Part shown: one piece after another, positions 1 through 7,564 of the stretch
How positions within the stretch are numbered: the stretch's first letter is position 1
Layout of the letters: each line of letters begins with the position of its first letter
Assembly: GCA_022340775.1 (NCBI GenBank)
Contig: JAJDNH010000161.1
Coordinates: forward strand, 1 to 59,393
DNA: 59,393 nt
Origin: Acidobacteriota bacterium
GTDB lineage: Bacteria > Acidobacteriota > Thermoanaerobaculia > Thermoanaerobaculales > Sulfomarinibacteraceae
Direction of reading: 5' to 3'
Program-made: the position numbers and the translations under genes
Notes under the pieces: model-generated
Told to the model about the DNA's origin: nothing
The model's database searches: none
What the model saw: the letters and a program-made list of their open reading frames with translations, nothing else

Positions 1-125
1 TGACGGAGTGACGGAGCCCCCCACCCACCAGGGAAGAGGGAAAACGGGAAACACTCCCCCAACCACCCAGGAAGGTGAAGAGTGAAGGGTTAGGAGTCAG
101 GGGACCCCCACCCGCCCGCAGAACG
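1..125. repeat. simple-sequence module S1 (7-8-mer tandem units)
   Basis: Low-complexity intergenic DNA. It opens with TGACGGAGTGACGGAG, continues through C-rich and G/A-rich runs and includes GAAGGTGAAGAGTGAAGG. The same kind of module recurs at 3286-3452, 8911-8995 and 12325-12538, each time beside the dispersed repeats R2/R3. No coding potential is seen. Confidence 0.7.
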
Positions 126-149
126 CTGCCCAGAACGCCTCGGAGAATG

Positions 150-540
150 GTGCGTTGGGTGGCACGTGCCATGCTTCGAGGTTTCCTGAAGATCAGTGTC
201 GATACCGGCACATTGGGAGGAAACCTCGAGCTTGGCACCCCTGCAGCAAAGTGAGCTCATGGCCGTGGCCAAGGGGGTTGGAAGCGCGCAGCGCTGAAAA
301 GGGGGGGTGGCTGGCCATACGGCCATCTCACTTTCCAAAGGGTCACCGTCGCCAGAGGCGACGCGTGACCCGCGGGAAGGGCGCTTGCCTGTGTGGCTAC
401 AGTCGCGATGGAGGCGCCTCGTTGCCTGCCCGGAGTGGGCCGTGAGAGCTACGAACCGGTGGAGGTCTTTGCCCGCTCTGAGGCAGGCGACGACGGGCGC
501 CTGCGGAGCAGGCGTCCGGGCGCCGGAGTTGCAGAGAAGG
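150..540 (+). repeat. dispersed repeat R3, copy a
   Basis: This stretch closely resembles the reverse complement of 9300-9640, by eye roughly three quarters identical. Shared blocks include CTGGCCATACGGCCATCTC, TTTCCAAAGGGTCACCGTCG and CCCGCGGGAAGGGCG. It is rich in short hairpins, and at about 177-231 an 11-base inverted repeat (CGAGGTTTCCT with AGGAAACCTCG) lies just upstream of the shared part. Short ORFs cross it on both strands but none is protein-like, so it looks like a structured non-coding element. It abuts R2 copy a. Confidence 0.7.
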
Positions 541-544
541 CGAG

Positions 545-735
545 GCTCTCACGGTCCTTGGCGATGGGAGCATCGGCGCCACGATTGAGACAGGCGGCTC
601 AAGCAGGCTCCGGCGGTCGCCACGGAGTCGATCGTCCCCACTCGCTGCCTTGCGACCGCCGGAGATCGCGAGATGTGCGGTCGCTTTGGACCGCGCGGCC
701 GCCGGAGCTCCGGAGAACCCGGCCTAACCTCCCTG
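545..735 (+). repeat. dispersed repeat R2, copy a (13-31-13 hairpin)
   Basis: The core is a perfect 13-base inverted repeat, CTCCGGCGGTCGC at 608-620 and its complement at 652-664, around a 31-base loop. A second small hairpin, GCGGTC/GACCGC with loop GCTTTG, follows. The core recurs with the same 31-base loop at 2884-2940, 3061-3116, 9168-9224, 12107-12163 and 59107-59163. Confidence 0.75.
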
Positions 736-754
736 CGCCCTCTGACCACGGAGA

Positions 755-960
755 TGCGGCAGACTGATGCACGTCGTTCAGGCTCTCAAGAGGTCCGGGC
801 GGAGACACCGTTCGCAGCGAAATTCGCGAGACGGGCGTCAGATGTGCGTTTCTTCGCGCCGGAGCATGCCGCAGTCGTACCTGCAGGTACGTCGGAGGCA
901 TGCGACAAACCTAAAACGGAGAGCTGACCCTGTATCGCGGATTGCAGCCGCACGGGCTCT
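755..960 (-). repeat. dispersed repeat R1, copy a
   Basis: The reverse complement matches 58715-58905 over about 180 bases, including the palindrome CGTACCTGCAGGTACG and the blocks GCTCCGGCGCGA, AACGCACATCTGAC and CCGTCTCGCGAA. It lies between R2 copy a and the 3' end of the minus-strand sensor gene. A shorter, diverged version with terminal inverted repeats occurs at 41637-41814. Confidence 0.7.
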
Positions 961-979
961 CCGGCCGGGCCTCTACTAG

Positions 980-2692
980 CTATTCGTGGGAGGCCATGAC
1001 GCGCCAGGCGACCAGCCGGTCGTTCATGGCACGCAGACGGCGGCACAGCAGGCGGCACAGCAGGGACAGGAACTGCACCGCTGCGTCAGGGTCCATCGAC
1101 AGGACCTCTTCGAGGATCGAGCGGCTGACCGAGAACACGGTGCAGCCTCCGCGGTGGGACTTGGCATCCGCGGACCGCGGATGATCATCGATCAGCGCCA
1201 TCTCGCCGAACACCTCGCCGCGGCCGAGGATCGTCAGGCACTCCTCGCCCATTCCCGGAACCAGCCGCGAGATTCGAACCTCCCCGTCGACCACGATGTA
1301 CAGGGTCTCACCGCGCTCGCCCTCGGCGAAGATCATGGACTCGGCCGCGAAGCTCTCCTCGTGGGAGTAGGTGGCCAGCAGCCGCAGCTCCTGCGCCGAC
1401 AGGCCCTGCTCTCGCAGCAGGTCGAGCTTGTCTTCAGCCGACAGCTTGACGGGCTCTCCGCTGTCGTGCCGTGGCTCGCGCACCCAGCTCTGGACCGGGG
1501 AGCCGAACAGCTCGCTCATCTGCGCGTTGGCGCTGCGGACCTTCTCTGCCAACGTCTGCCAGAAGCTCCACAACAGCGCGACCGCCAGCTCTCGGTCCTC
1601 GCGTACCGCATGGTCGAGCTCGCCGGCGAGGATCATGTACAGCGAGCCCTCGCCAACGCCGAAGGCGGTCGCTGAGCGTGAGCCTCCGTCGAGGTACGAG
1701 ACCTCTCCGAACAGGCTCCCGGGGCCGAGGGTCGTCAGGACCTGGGTCCCCGCCGCGGTACGGCGAGTGACGTGAACCGTGCCCTCGCGCAGGAGGTACA
1801 GGTCGCGCCCCTCCATGTCTTCGCGGAACAGGACGTTCGCGTGCTGGAAAGGGACCGGCCGAGCGAGGCGGGCGAGAGCGATCAGCTGATCGTCCGCAAA
1901 GTGCCGGAAGAGGTCCATCCCGCGCAGCTCGCCGGCGCGGCGGATCAGATCCTCCCCGAGAAGCTCGCGCCGCTTGACCGAAACCCTGCGGCGGCGCCAC
2001 TGGGCGCCGGAGAAGATCCGTGCCTGGCTCAGCGAGACGTGGTCGCACGCCTTCTGGAGGGCATCGGTACGGGCCTTGGTCAGGTCGTCGACGTCTTCCT
2101 TTGAGCGGTCGCAGAGGTGTGCCAGCGTGCCCACACGCCGCCGGTCCTGCTCCTGCTCGCGGTCGTTCTCCCACTGCGACAGCAGCATCGCGTCGACCGC
2201 GTGCTCGAGGGCCACGGCGTAGCTTTCGAGCTGCAGCGCGGCGCGCGACGTCTCGACTGCGAGACGGAGGTCGAGCGGGTTGAGGCGCCGCGCCTGCGAG
2301 AACTCCTGCAGAGCCGTTGACGGATCGCCATTTCGCAGGTGGAGAAAACCGCTCGCGGCGTAGGCCAGGTAGTGGAAAGGGGTGCGAAGCTTGGCGAAAT
2401 CGAACATCTCGACCGCGCGTTCGAGCTCGCCACGGCTGTGGAACAGGTTGCCCATGCCGACGGCGTGCGACGACTCGAGGTTGCGGCGCTTGAACTCGCG
2501 ATCGAAGCTGTCCATGCCCTCGACCTCGCGCAGCCGACTTGCCTCCTCAAGGAGCTCAGAGCCGTGCGGGGAGAGCGCGGCGGCGATTTCTAGCAGCTCC
2601 GCCGCCTCGGCGGGACGCTTGGCGATCGCCAGGCGTCGCGCGATGGCGATGAGTCTCTCCACGAGGGACGGATGCGGAAGTACCTTATCCAT
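980..2692 (-). CDS. TPR and tandem cyclic-nucleotide-binding domain protein
   Basis: A 570-residue cytoplasmic protein, probably a signal-sensing or scaffold protein. Residues 1-220 are helical and TPR-like (for example ALQEFSQARRLNPLDLRLA near 128). Two CRP/PKA-type cyclic-nucleotide-binding domains follow at about 258-375 and 430-550. Their phosphate-binding cassettes are recognisable: FGEVSYLDGGSRSAT (328-342) and FGEMALIDDHPRSAD (495-509), each keeping Gly-Glu and Arg. There is no helix-turn-helix, kinase or other output domain, so it is not a CRP-type regulator; partner and ligand are unknown. The ATG at 2692 has AGGGA about 7 bases upstream. It is a single gene flanked by repeat blocks on both sides. 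Confidence 0.85.
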   Translation of the reverse strand: MDKVLPHPSLVERLIAIARRLAIAKRPAEAAELLEIAAALSPHGSELLEEASRLREVEGMDSFDREFKRRNLESSHAVGMGNLFHSRGELERAVEMFDFAKLRTPFHYLAYAASGFLHLRNGDPSTALQEFSQARRLNPLDLRLAVETSRAALQLESYAVALEHAVDAMLLSQWENDREQEQDRRRVGTLAHLCDRSKEDVDDLTKARTDALQKACDHVSLSQARIFSGAQWRRRRVSVKRRELLGEDLIRRAGELRGMDLFRHFADDQLIALARLARPVPFQHANVLFREDMEGRDLYLLREGTVHVTRRTAAGTQVLTTLGPGSLFGEVSYLDGGSRSATAFGVGEGSLYMILAGELDHAVREDRELAVALLWSFWQTLAEKVRSANAQMSELFGSPVQSWVREPRHDSGEPVKLSAEDKLDLLREQGLSAQELRLLATYSHEESFAAESMIFAEGERGETLYIVVDGEVRISRLVPGMGEECLTILGRGEVFGEMALIDDHPRSADAKSHRGGCTVFSVSRSILEEVLSMDPDAAVQFLSLLCRLLCRRLRAMNDRLVAWRVMASHE

Positions 2693-2844
2693 AGGTAATC
2701 CCTAGACCTACCATGGTAAGAAACTGTTCGTCTCACGTCAATCCTCTTGTGTCGGGGTTTCCGGACTGCACAGATTGATCTACAGACTCCCGTCGTTACT
2801 TGCCTCGTACCAGGCAGCATCGGGAACGTTCTTAGAAGCTCCGG

Positions 2845-3285
2845 CGGCCGTCTGGATGCCTGAGCACCCAGCCGTCTCGCGATCTCCGGCGGTCGCGAGG
2901 CAGCAAGTGGGGATAATCGACTCCGTGGCGACCGCCGGAGCCTGCTCGGGCCGCCTCTCTCAATCGTGTGGCCAGTACTCCCACCGCCAAAGGCCATGGG
3001 AAGTTTCGCCTTTGCAGATCCGGCGGCCGGACGTTCGCGACGCGAACGCCCGCCTCACGTCTCCGGCGGTCGCGACGCAGCAAGCGGGGATGAGCGATCC
3101 AGCGGCGACCGCCGGAAGCCGCTCGGGCCGCCTCCTTCGATCTTGAGGCCGATGCTCCCAGCGCCAAGGGCCGAGGGAGCCCGGCGTCGGCATTTCCCTT
3201 CCCTCGAGCTCGGCTGCCCGTCGCGCTCCAGGGAAGATGCCGCGCCCGGCACGCCCGTTTGAACGTCACATTCTCAGGAGCGCGC
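2845..3285 (-). repeat. dispersed repeat R2, copies b and c in tandem
   Basis: Two R2 units lie head to tail in the 760-base gap upstream of the sensor gene. Their core hairpins are 2884-2940 (13-base arms, perfect) and 3061-3116 (12-base arms), each with a 31-base loop. The second copy ends in CACGCCCGTTTGAACGTCACATTCT, close to the end of the copy at 12050-12325. Nothing protein-like is seen in this gap. Confidence 0.75.
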
Positions 3286-3452
3286 TACAGCTACGTTCTC
3301 CGGGGAGGTGGGGGGGCGTCTGGCGTCTTCCGTTTCCCGTCTTCCCGGGTGGGTGGGGGAACTTAATCACCTCATCACGCAATCACTTAATCACCGGATC
3401 CCCGTACGCCTTACTCCTCACTCTTGACTCTTCACTCCTCACCCTTCCCCCC
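3286..3452. repeat. simple-sequence module S2
   Basis: A G-rich run is followed by tandem 7-mer-like units (CTTAATCACCTCATCACG, AATCACTTAATCACC) and then CTCACTCTTGACTCTTCACTCC. It lies directly against the stop codon of the minus-strand archease gene. The order R2, G-run, TAATCAC units, TTCTCAC units is repeated at 12050-12538. Confidence 0.7.
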
Positions 3453-3860
3453 CTACACATCCAGCGTGACTTCGGCGATCCAGCTGCCGTCGGGTTCCTG
3501 CCGCAGCGCGGGTTCGTTATAGGTCACCGCCTTGACCTCGCGCAGCGGCGTCGCGTCGGCTGGCATCGGCGCAACGCCGAGCCGTCCGGTCTCGAGGCCG
3601 CCGTCGAGCACGACGATCGCCTCTCCGCGCAGCTGAAGCCGGTGGAGAGCCTCTCCGAGGAGCTCCACCAGCAGAAGCTCGGCGGGAGCCGGCTCCGGTG
3701 TCCACTCCTCCCAGGAAGTGGGACGCGACGAGAGAACCTCCCCGAAAACCACGGCCTGGAGGCCGGCGAGCAGGGCACCGACCGCATCCGCCGCCCGCGC
3801 GCCGTGGCCCTGCAGCCGGAGGTCCGCAGTGTGAGGAAGCTCACGCCATTTCGCCCGCAC
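3453..3860 (-). CDS. archease family protein
   Basis: A 135-residue protein with the archease signature: HTADLRLQGHG near the N-terminus, FGEVL in the middle, and VKAVTYNEPALRQ followed by WIAEVTLDV at the C-terminus. Length is typical for the family. Archease activates the RtcB RNA ligase by promoting guanylylation, but no rtcB is present in this window. The start is GTG at 3860 with no usable Shine-Dalgarno; a TAGGAT box lies 6 bases upstream, consistent with a leaderless mRNA. It diverges from tolQ with only 38 bases between the starts. Confidence 0.85.
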   Translation of the reverse strand: MRAKWRELPHTADLRLQGHGARAADAVGALLAGLQAVVFGEVLSSRPTSWEEWTPEPAPAELLLVELLGEALHRLQLRGEAIVVLDGGLETGRLGVAPMPADATPLREVKAVTYNEPALRQEPDGSWIAEVTLDV

Positions 3861-3866
3861 GGACCT

Positions 3867-3872
3867 ATCCTA
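3867..3872 (-). promoter_or_regulatory. candidate -10 box for leaderless archease mRNA
   Basis: TAGGAT on the minus strand, 6 bases before the GTG start. A transcript beginning about 7 bases downstream would start at the initiation codon. No convincing -35 is visible. Confidence 0.35.
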
Positions 3873-3894
3873 CTCGCCACGATGGGAGATCCCG

Positions 3895-3900
3895 TACAAT
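3895..3900 (+). promoter_or_regulatory. candidate -10 box overlapping the tolQ start
   Basis: TACAAT overlaps the ATG at 3899 and lies 7 bases before an in-frame GTG at 3908 (codon 4). If it is used, tolQ would be translated from a leaderless GTG. A GGGAG 10 bases upstream of the ATG argues for conventional initiation, so both remain possible. Confidence 0.35.
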
Positions 3901-4585
3901 GCCCGGCGTGGAGATACTCCGTTTCTTCGTCTCGACCGGGTGGGTGGCCAAGGTCGTCCTCCTCATCCTGCTGCTGTTCTCGCTCGGCTCGTGGTCGGTC
4001 ATCCTCGCCAAGTGGCGGGAGCTGGGAGCAGCACGGCGGACATCGGAGAAGTTCGTCAAGCTGTTCCGCCGAGCGACGCGGCTGAACGAGGTTGCCGACG
4101 CAGCACCCAAGCTGAGGTCGTCGCCATTGGCTGGCATGTTCCAGGCTGGATACGCGGAGCTCGAGGCACAGATCCGGGCCAGCCGCCGGCGCGCCGACGA
4201 GGGAACCGGGAGCGTGCAGGTCCGCAGCCTCGACGGAGTCGCCCGCGCCATCGAGCGCGCCATCGGCAGCGAGCAGGAGCGGCTGCAACGTGCGCTGCCG
4301 CTGCTCGCCACGACCGCCAGCGTGACCCCGTTCATCGGCCTGTTCGGGACCGTGTGGGGGATCATGAACACGTTTCGGGCGATCGGCGCCACCGGCTCCA
4401 CCTCGATCGTCACGGTGGCACCCGGAATTGCCGAGGCGCTCGTGAACACCGCCGCCGGGCTGGTCGCCGCCATTCCGGCGGTCATCGCCTACAACCACCT
4501 CCTGGCCAAGGTGCGCCAGCTCCGCAGGAGGATGGACGACTTCCTTCTCGAGTTCGTCAACCTGGTTGACCGGAACTTCTCCTGA
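3899..4585 (+). CDS. tolQ: TolQ/ExbB-family proton channel subunit
   Basis: A 228-residue inner-membrane protein with three membrane segments: one near residues 16-37 (VVLLILLLFSLGSWSVILAK) and two near the C-terminus (about 135-160 and 172-200). These contain the family signature LPLLATTASVTPFIGLFGTV and APGIAEALVNTAAGLVAAIP. With the next gene it forms the proton-driven motor that energises the Tol-Pal system during envelope constriction. ATG at 3899 was chosen; GTG at 3908 is the leaderless alternative. It is the first gene of a tight plus-strand cluster (gap of 5 bases to tolR). Confidence 0.92.
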   Translation: MPGVEILRFFVSTGWVAKVVLLILLLFSLGSWSVILAKWRELGAARRTSEKFVKLFRRATRLNEVADAAPKLRSSPLAGMFQAGYAELEAQIRASRRRADEGTGSVQVRSLDGVARAIERAIGSEQERLQRALPLLATTASVTPFIGLFGTVWGIMNTFRAIGATGSTSIVTVAPGIAEALVNTAAGLVAAIPAVIAYNHLLAKVRQLRRRMDDFLLEFVNLVDRNFS

Positions 4586-4590
4586 GCGCC

Positions 4591-5004
4591 ATGGCTGGAT
4601 CGGTACGCACCTCGAACGACCTCGGAGACCTGGCGGAGATCAACGTCACGCCATTGGTCGACGTCATGCTGGTCCTGCTCATCATCTTCATCATCACCGC
4701 CCCAATGCTGGTGCAGGGCGTCAAGGTGAACCTCCCCAAGCAGACTGCGCCCGCCCTCACCAGCAAGCACCTGGAGCCGCTGGTACTGACACTGACCTCG
4801 GACCGTCTGATCTACCTCGGGGACCAGCCGATCCACCTCAAGCTGCTTCCGGAAAGGCTCGGCGCCGTCCTGGGAGGCGAGCCGCGGCCGGTCTATCTGA
4901 AGGCGGACCAGTCGCTCCCATACGGTTTTGTGGTCAAGGTTCTGGCTGTTCTCGACCAGGTCGGCGTCGAGCAGGTCGGCATGGTGACCTACCCGGAGAG
5001 GTGA
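4591..5004 (+). CDS. tolR: TolR/ExbD-family biopolymer transport protein
   Basis: 137 residues: a short cytoplasmic N-terminus, one membrane helix (about 20-43) carrying the conserved proton-conducting aspartate in INVTPLVDVMLVLLIIF, and a periplasmic domain ending LAVLDQVGVEQVGMVTYPE. It partners TolQ in the motor complex. It starts 5 bases after the tolQ stop, and the next gene starts 3 bases after its own stop, so co-expression is almost certain. Confidence 0.93.
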   Translation: MAGSVRTSNDLGDLAEINVTPLVDVMLVLLIIFIITAPMLVQGVKVNLPKQTAPALTSKHLEPLVLTLTSDRLIYLGDQPIHLKLLPERLGAVLGGEPRPVYLKADQSLPYGFVVKVLAVLDQVGVEQVGMVTYPER

Positions 5005-5007
5005 CGT

Positions 5008-5721
5008 GTGGACCCGGTCTCTCATGTGCTCGAGGAGCGGCGGCGCCTCGAACGCTCCTACCTCCCGTACGTCGTACTCGCCCTTTTCCTCCACGGTGCG
5101 GTCGTGATCGGGGTGGCGGTCGCCGCCAGGTTCTCCCCGCATCGGCCGATACACCTGCCGTCGGTTTCGGTCCGCCTCGTTCGCATGCCGAGCCCGGGCC
5201 GCAAGGCCAGCCGCGCGCCGCGCGCGGCCGCGCCCCGTCCCACCGCGGTGCCGCAACCCAAGCCGAGCCCGCCGCCGAAGGTCGAGGAGCACCGCCCACA
5301 GCCCAGCCGGCGCCAAGCCAGCGCCGAGGCGATGCCGGCCAGGCGCGCAACGCCGGCGCCGACGCCTGCCGTCGAGGAGCCGTCCGGCGGCGGCAGAGGC
5401 CTGTCGCTCGCGCAGGGAGCGTCAGAAGGCTCGATCGGGATCCCCAGCGACTTCCACTTCACCTACTACGTGCAGCGAATGCTGGCCCTGATCGAGGCTC
5501 GCTGGTACAAGCCGCCGGTCCCCGCGGGTACAACGGCGCTGGTCCGCTTTAGCATCCTCAGGGGAGGACGCGTGGTCGACATCGCAATCGAAGACAGCTC
5601 GGGCATCCCCAGCTTCGACCGTGCCGCGTTGCGGGCCATGTACGCCGCCAACCCGCTGCCGCCCCTGCCGCCGGCCTATGGGCCGTCTTCACTCACTGTC
5701 CATCTTGCCTTTACGGAGTAG
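5008..5721 (+). CDS. TonB/TolA-like energy-transducing protein
   Basis: 237 residues. A cytoplasmic N-terminus precedes one membrane anchor (about 20-41, LPYVVLALFLHGAVVIGVAV), then a Pro/Ala/Arg-rich periplasmic linker (about 50-130) and a C-terminal TonB-type domain (about 145-237: YYVQRMLALIEARWYKPP, then VRFSILRGGRVVDIAIEDSS and FDRAALRAM). Its position between tolR and tolB is that of tolA, and it is shorter than the enterobacterial protein (237 against about 420 residues). It should carry motor force from TolQR across the periplasm. The start is GTG at 5008, 3 bases after the tolR stop. Confidence 0.85.
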   Translation: MDPVSHVLEERRRLERSYLPYVVLALFLHGAVVIGVAVAARFSPHRPIHLPSVSVRLVRMPSPGRKASRAPRAAAPRPTAVPQPKPSPPPKVEEHRPQPSRRQASAEAMPARRATPAPTPAVEEPSGGGRGLSLAQGASEGSIGIPSDFHFTYYVQRMLALIEARWYKPPVPAGTTALVRFSILRGGRVVDIAIEDSSGIPSFDRAALRAMYAANPLPPLPPAYGPSSLTVHLAFTE

Positions 5722-5723
5722 TC

Positions 5724-7019
5724 ATGCGCCTGCTTCCACGGTTTCTCGCCCTCCTGATCTGCATCGCCGCGGCAGCGACCGCGACGGCTCAGGACGAGCT
5801 CTACCTGAAGATCACCCAGCCCGGGCTGACCCGGGTGTCGGTGGCGACCCCGGCGTTCCTGGTGCTGCCGGGCACGCCGGCCGACGTTGCCCAGCAGTTT
5901 CAGAAGGTCCTCGACGCCGACCTCGCGGTCGCGGCCCCGATAGCGGTGCTCGACCCGAAGCTGTACAGCCTGGTGCAGGATGACTCCCGCCCGAAGGTGC
6001 TGTATGAGAGGTGGCGGTCGATCGGGGCCCAGTTCCTGCTGACGGGGACCGTTGTTCGTGCAGGCGGCCAGCTGGTCGTCGAGGCGCGGCTCGTCGACCT
6101 GGTCTCCGGTGAGTACGCGTTTGCCAAGCGGTACCGGGCCGGCCTCAACGCCGCCGACATTCTGGCCCACACGCTGGCCAACGACCTGGTCAAGGTCTTC
6201 ACCGGCCGTCCGGGACCGTTCCTGTCGCGCATCGCCTTCATCTCGGACCGCACCGGCCACTCGGAGCTGTGGCTGATGAACTGGGACGGCAGCGATCCCC
6301 GCCAACTCACCAAGCACTCCAGCATTGCGATCGGTCCGGCATGGTCGCCGGATGGCACCAAGATCGCCTTTACCTCCTACCTCCGCAACACGCCCGGGCT
6401 GTACCTGCTGACGCCGCAAGAGGGCTACCTCAAGCCGCTGTGGGACAAGGGAGGTGTCAACTCCTCACCGAGCTTCTCCCCGGACGGCACCAAGATCGCG
6501 TTCGCATCGAGCGTGAACGAGAACGTCGACATCTGGGTCATTCCGACGGCTGGGGGACAGGCGACGCGGGTGACAACGGCCCGCGCCATCGACACCCAGC
6601 CGGCGTGGGCCCCGAACGGCCGCCAGATTGTCTTCACCTCGGCCCGCTCGGGAACGCCGCAGCTGTACATCATGGACAGTGACGGCGCCAACGTCCGGCG
6701 CCTGACCTTCGACGGCGACTTCTTCGACGAGGCCGCGTGGTCGCCGGACGGCACCCACGTCGCCTGCACGACCAAGGTCAACGGCCGCTTCCAGTTGGCC
6801 ACCATCGACATCGCCACCGACGAGGTGACGATCCTCCACGGCCCGGGGAACAACGAGTCGCCATGCTTCTCGCCCGACGGCTCGCTGCTCGCGTTCTCCT
6901 CCGACCGCGACGGCAGCCAGCAGATCTACATCACCGATGCCGAGGGGCGGCCGCATCAGCTCACCCACCAGGGACGCAACTACTCTCCGACGTGGGGCGG
7001 CATGACGGTGTCCCGCTAG
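5724..7019 (+). CDS. tolB: TolB periplasmic beta-propeller protein
   Basis: 431 residues with a Sec signal peptide (about 1-22, cleavage after ATATAQ), an N-terminal alpha/beta domain (to about 165) and a C-terminal WD40-like propeller. The propeller shows repeats of the form WSPDGTKIAF at roughly 45-residue spacing. TolB links the Tol motor to Pal at the peptidoglycan. The gene starts 2 bases after the previous stop. No pal or ybgF follows, which is unusual for a tol cluster; Pal must be encoded elsewhere. Confidence 0.93.
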   Translation: MRLLPRFLALLICIAAAATATAQDELYLKITQPGLTRVSVATPAFLVLPGTPADVAQQFQKVLDADLAVAAPIAVLDPKLYSLVQDDSRPKVLYERWRSIGAQFLLTGTVVRAGGQLVVEARLVDLVSGEYAFAKRYRAGLNAADILAHTLANDLVKVFTGRPGPFLSRIAFISDRTGHSELWLMNWDGSDPRQLTKHSSIAIGPAWSPDGTKIAFTSYLRNTPGLYLLTPQEGYLKPLWDKGGVNSSPSFSPDGTKIAFASSVNENVDIWVIPTAGGQATRVTTARAIDTQPAWAPNGRQIVFTSARSGTPQLYIMDSDGANVRRLTFDGDFFDEAAWSPDGTHVACTTKVNGRFQLATIDIATDEVTILHGPGNNESPCFSPDGSLLAFSSDRDGSQQIYITDAEGRPHQLTHQGRNYSPTWGGMTVSR

Positions 7020-7097
7020 GCATGGCGGACGTGCCGGAGGTCATCGGCGCCGCGCGAAGTGGTAACCTCCCACAGACGAGGGACACAGGAGCACACC

Positions 7098-7535
7098 ATG
7101 GGTGATCGCAAGTACAGACACCGAGGCTACATGGATGATTCGGACGAGCGCGAACGACCACGCTCCAAGCCGGCGCAGAGCCAGCGGGAGCGGGTCGATG
7201 GAGCGCCCCGCGGCCGCGGCGTCGGCGCGCCGAAAGACGTCGTGTTCCGGTGCGCGGTGTGCGGCGAGCGAATCCGGACGCTCCAGACGATCGAGGCCGA
7301 GGCCCGCTGCACCAGCTGCGGCAAGCCCCTCCACACCTGCACCAACTGCGCGCATTTCGACTCCGGCGCCCGCCTCGAATGCCGCAAGCCGATTCCGGCC
7401 CGCATCGAGAGCAAGACCAAGGCCAACCAGTGTCCCCACTACCAGCCGAAGACGGTCCGCGACCTGTCGGCGAAGGGACCGGCGACACCGGACGACGCCC
7501 GTTCAGCCTTCGACGCTCTGTTCAAGAAACGCTGA
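7098..7535 (+). CDS. zinc-ribbon protein of unknown function
   Basis: 145 residues, hydrophilic. An Arg-rich, disordered-looking N-terminus (1-45) is followed by a cysteine-rich core with CAVCGERIRTL, CTSCGKPLHTCTNC and later C-x-KPI and NQCPHYQP, enough ligands for two zinc sites. The C-terminus (DDARSAFDALFKKR) is helical. ATG at 7098 was chosen because it has AGGAG a few bases upstream. It lies between tolB and the transporter gene on the same strand. Function is not known to me. Confidence 0.75.
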   Translation: MGDRKYRHRGYMDDSDERERPRSKPAQSQRERVDGAPRGRGVGAPKDVVFRCAVCGERIRTLQTIEAEARCTSCGKPLHTCTNCAHFDSGARLECRKPIPARIESKTKANQCPHYQPKTVRDLSAKGPATPDDARSAFDALFKKR

Positions 7536-7564
7536 CCGGACCACACCACCCGAAAGGACATCAG

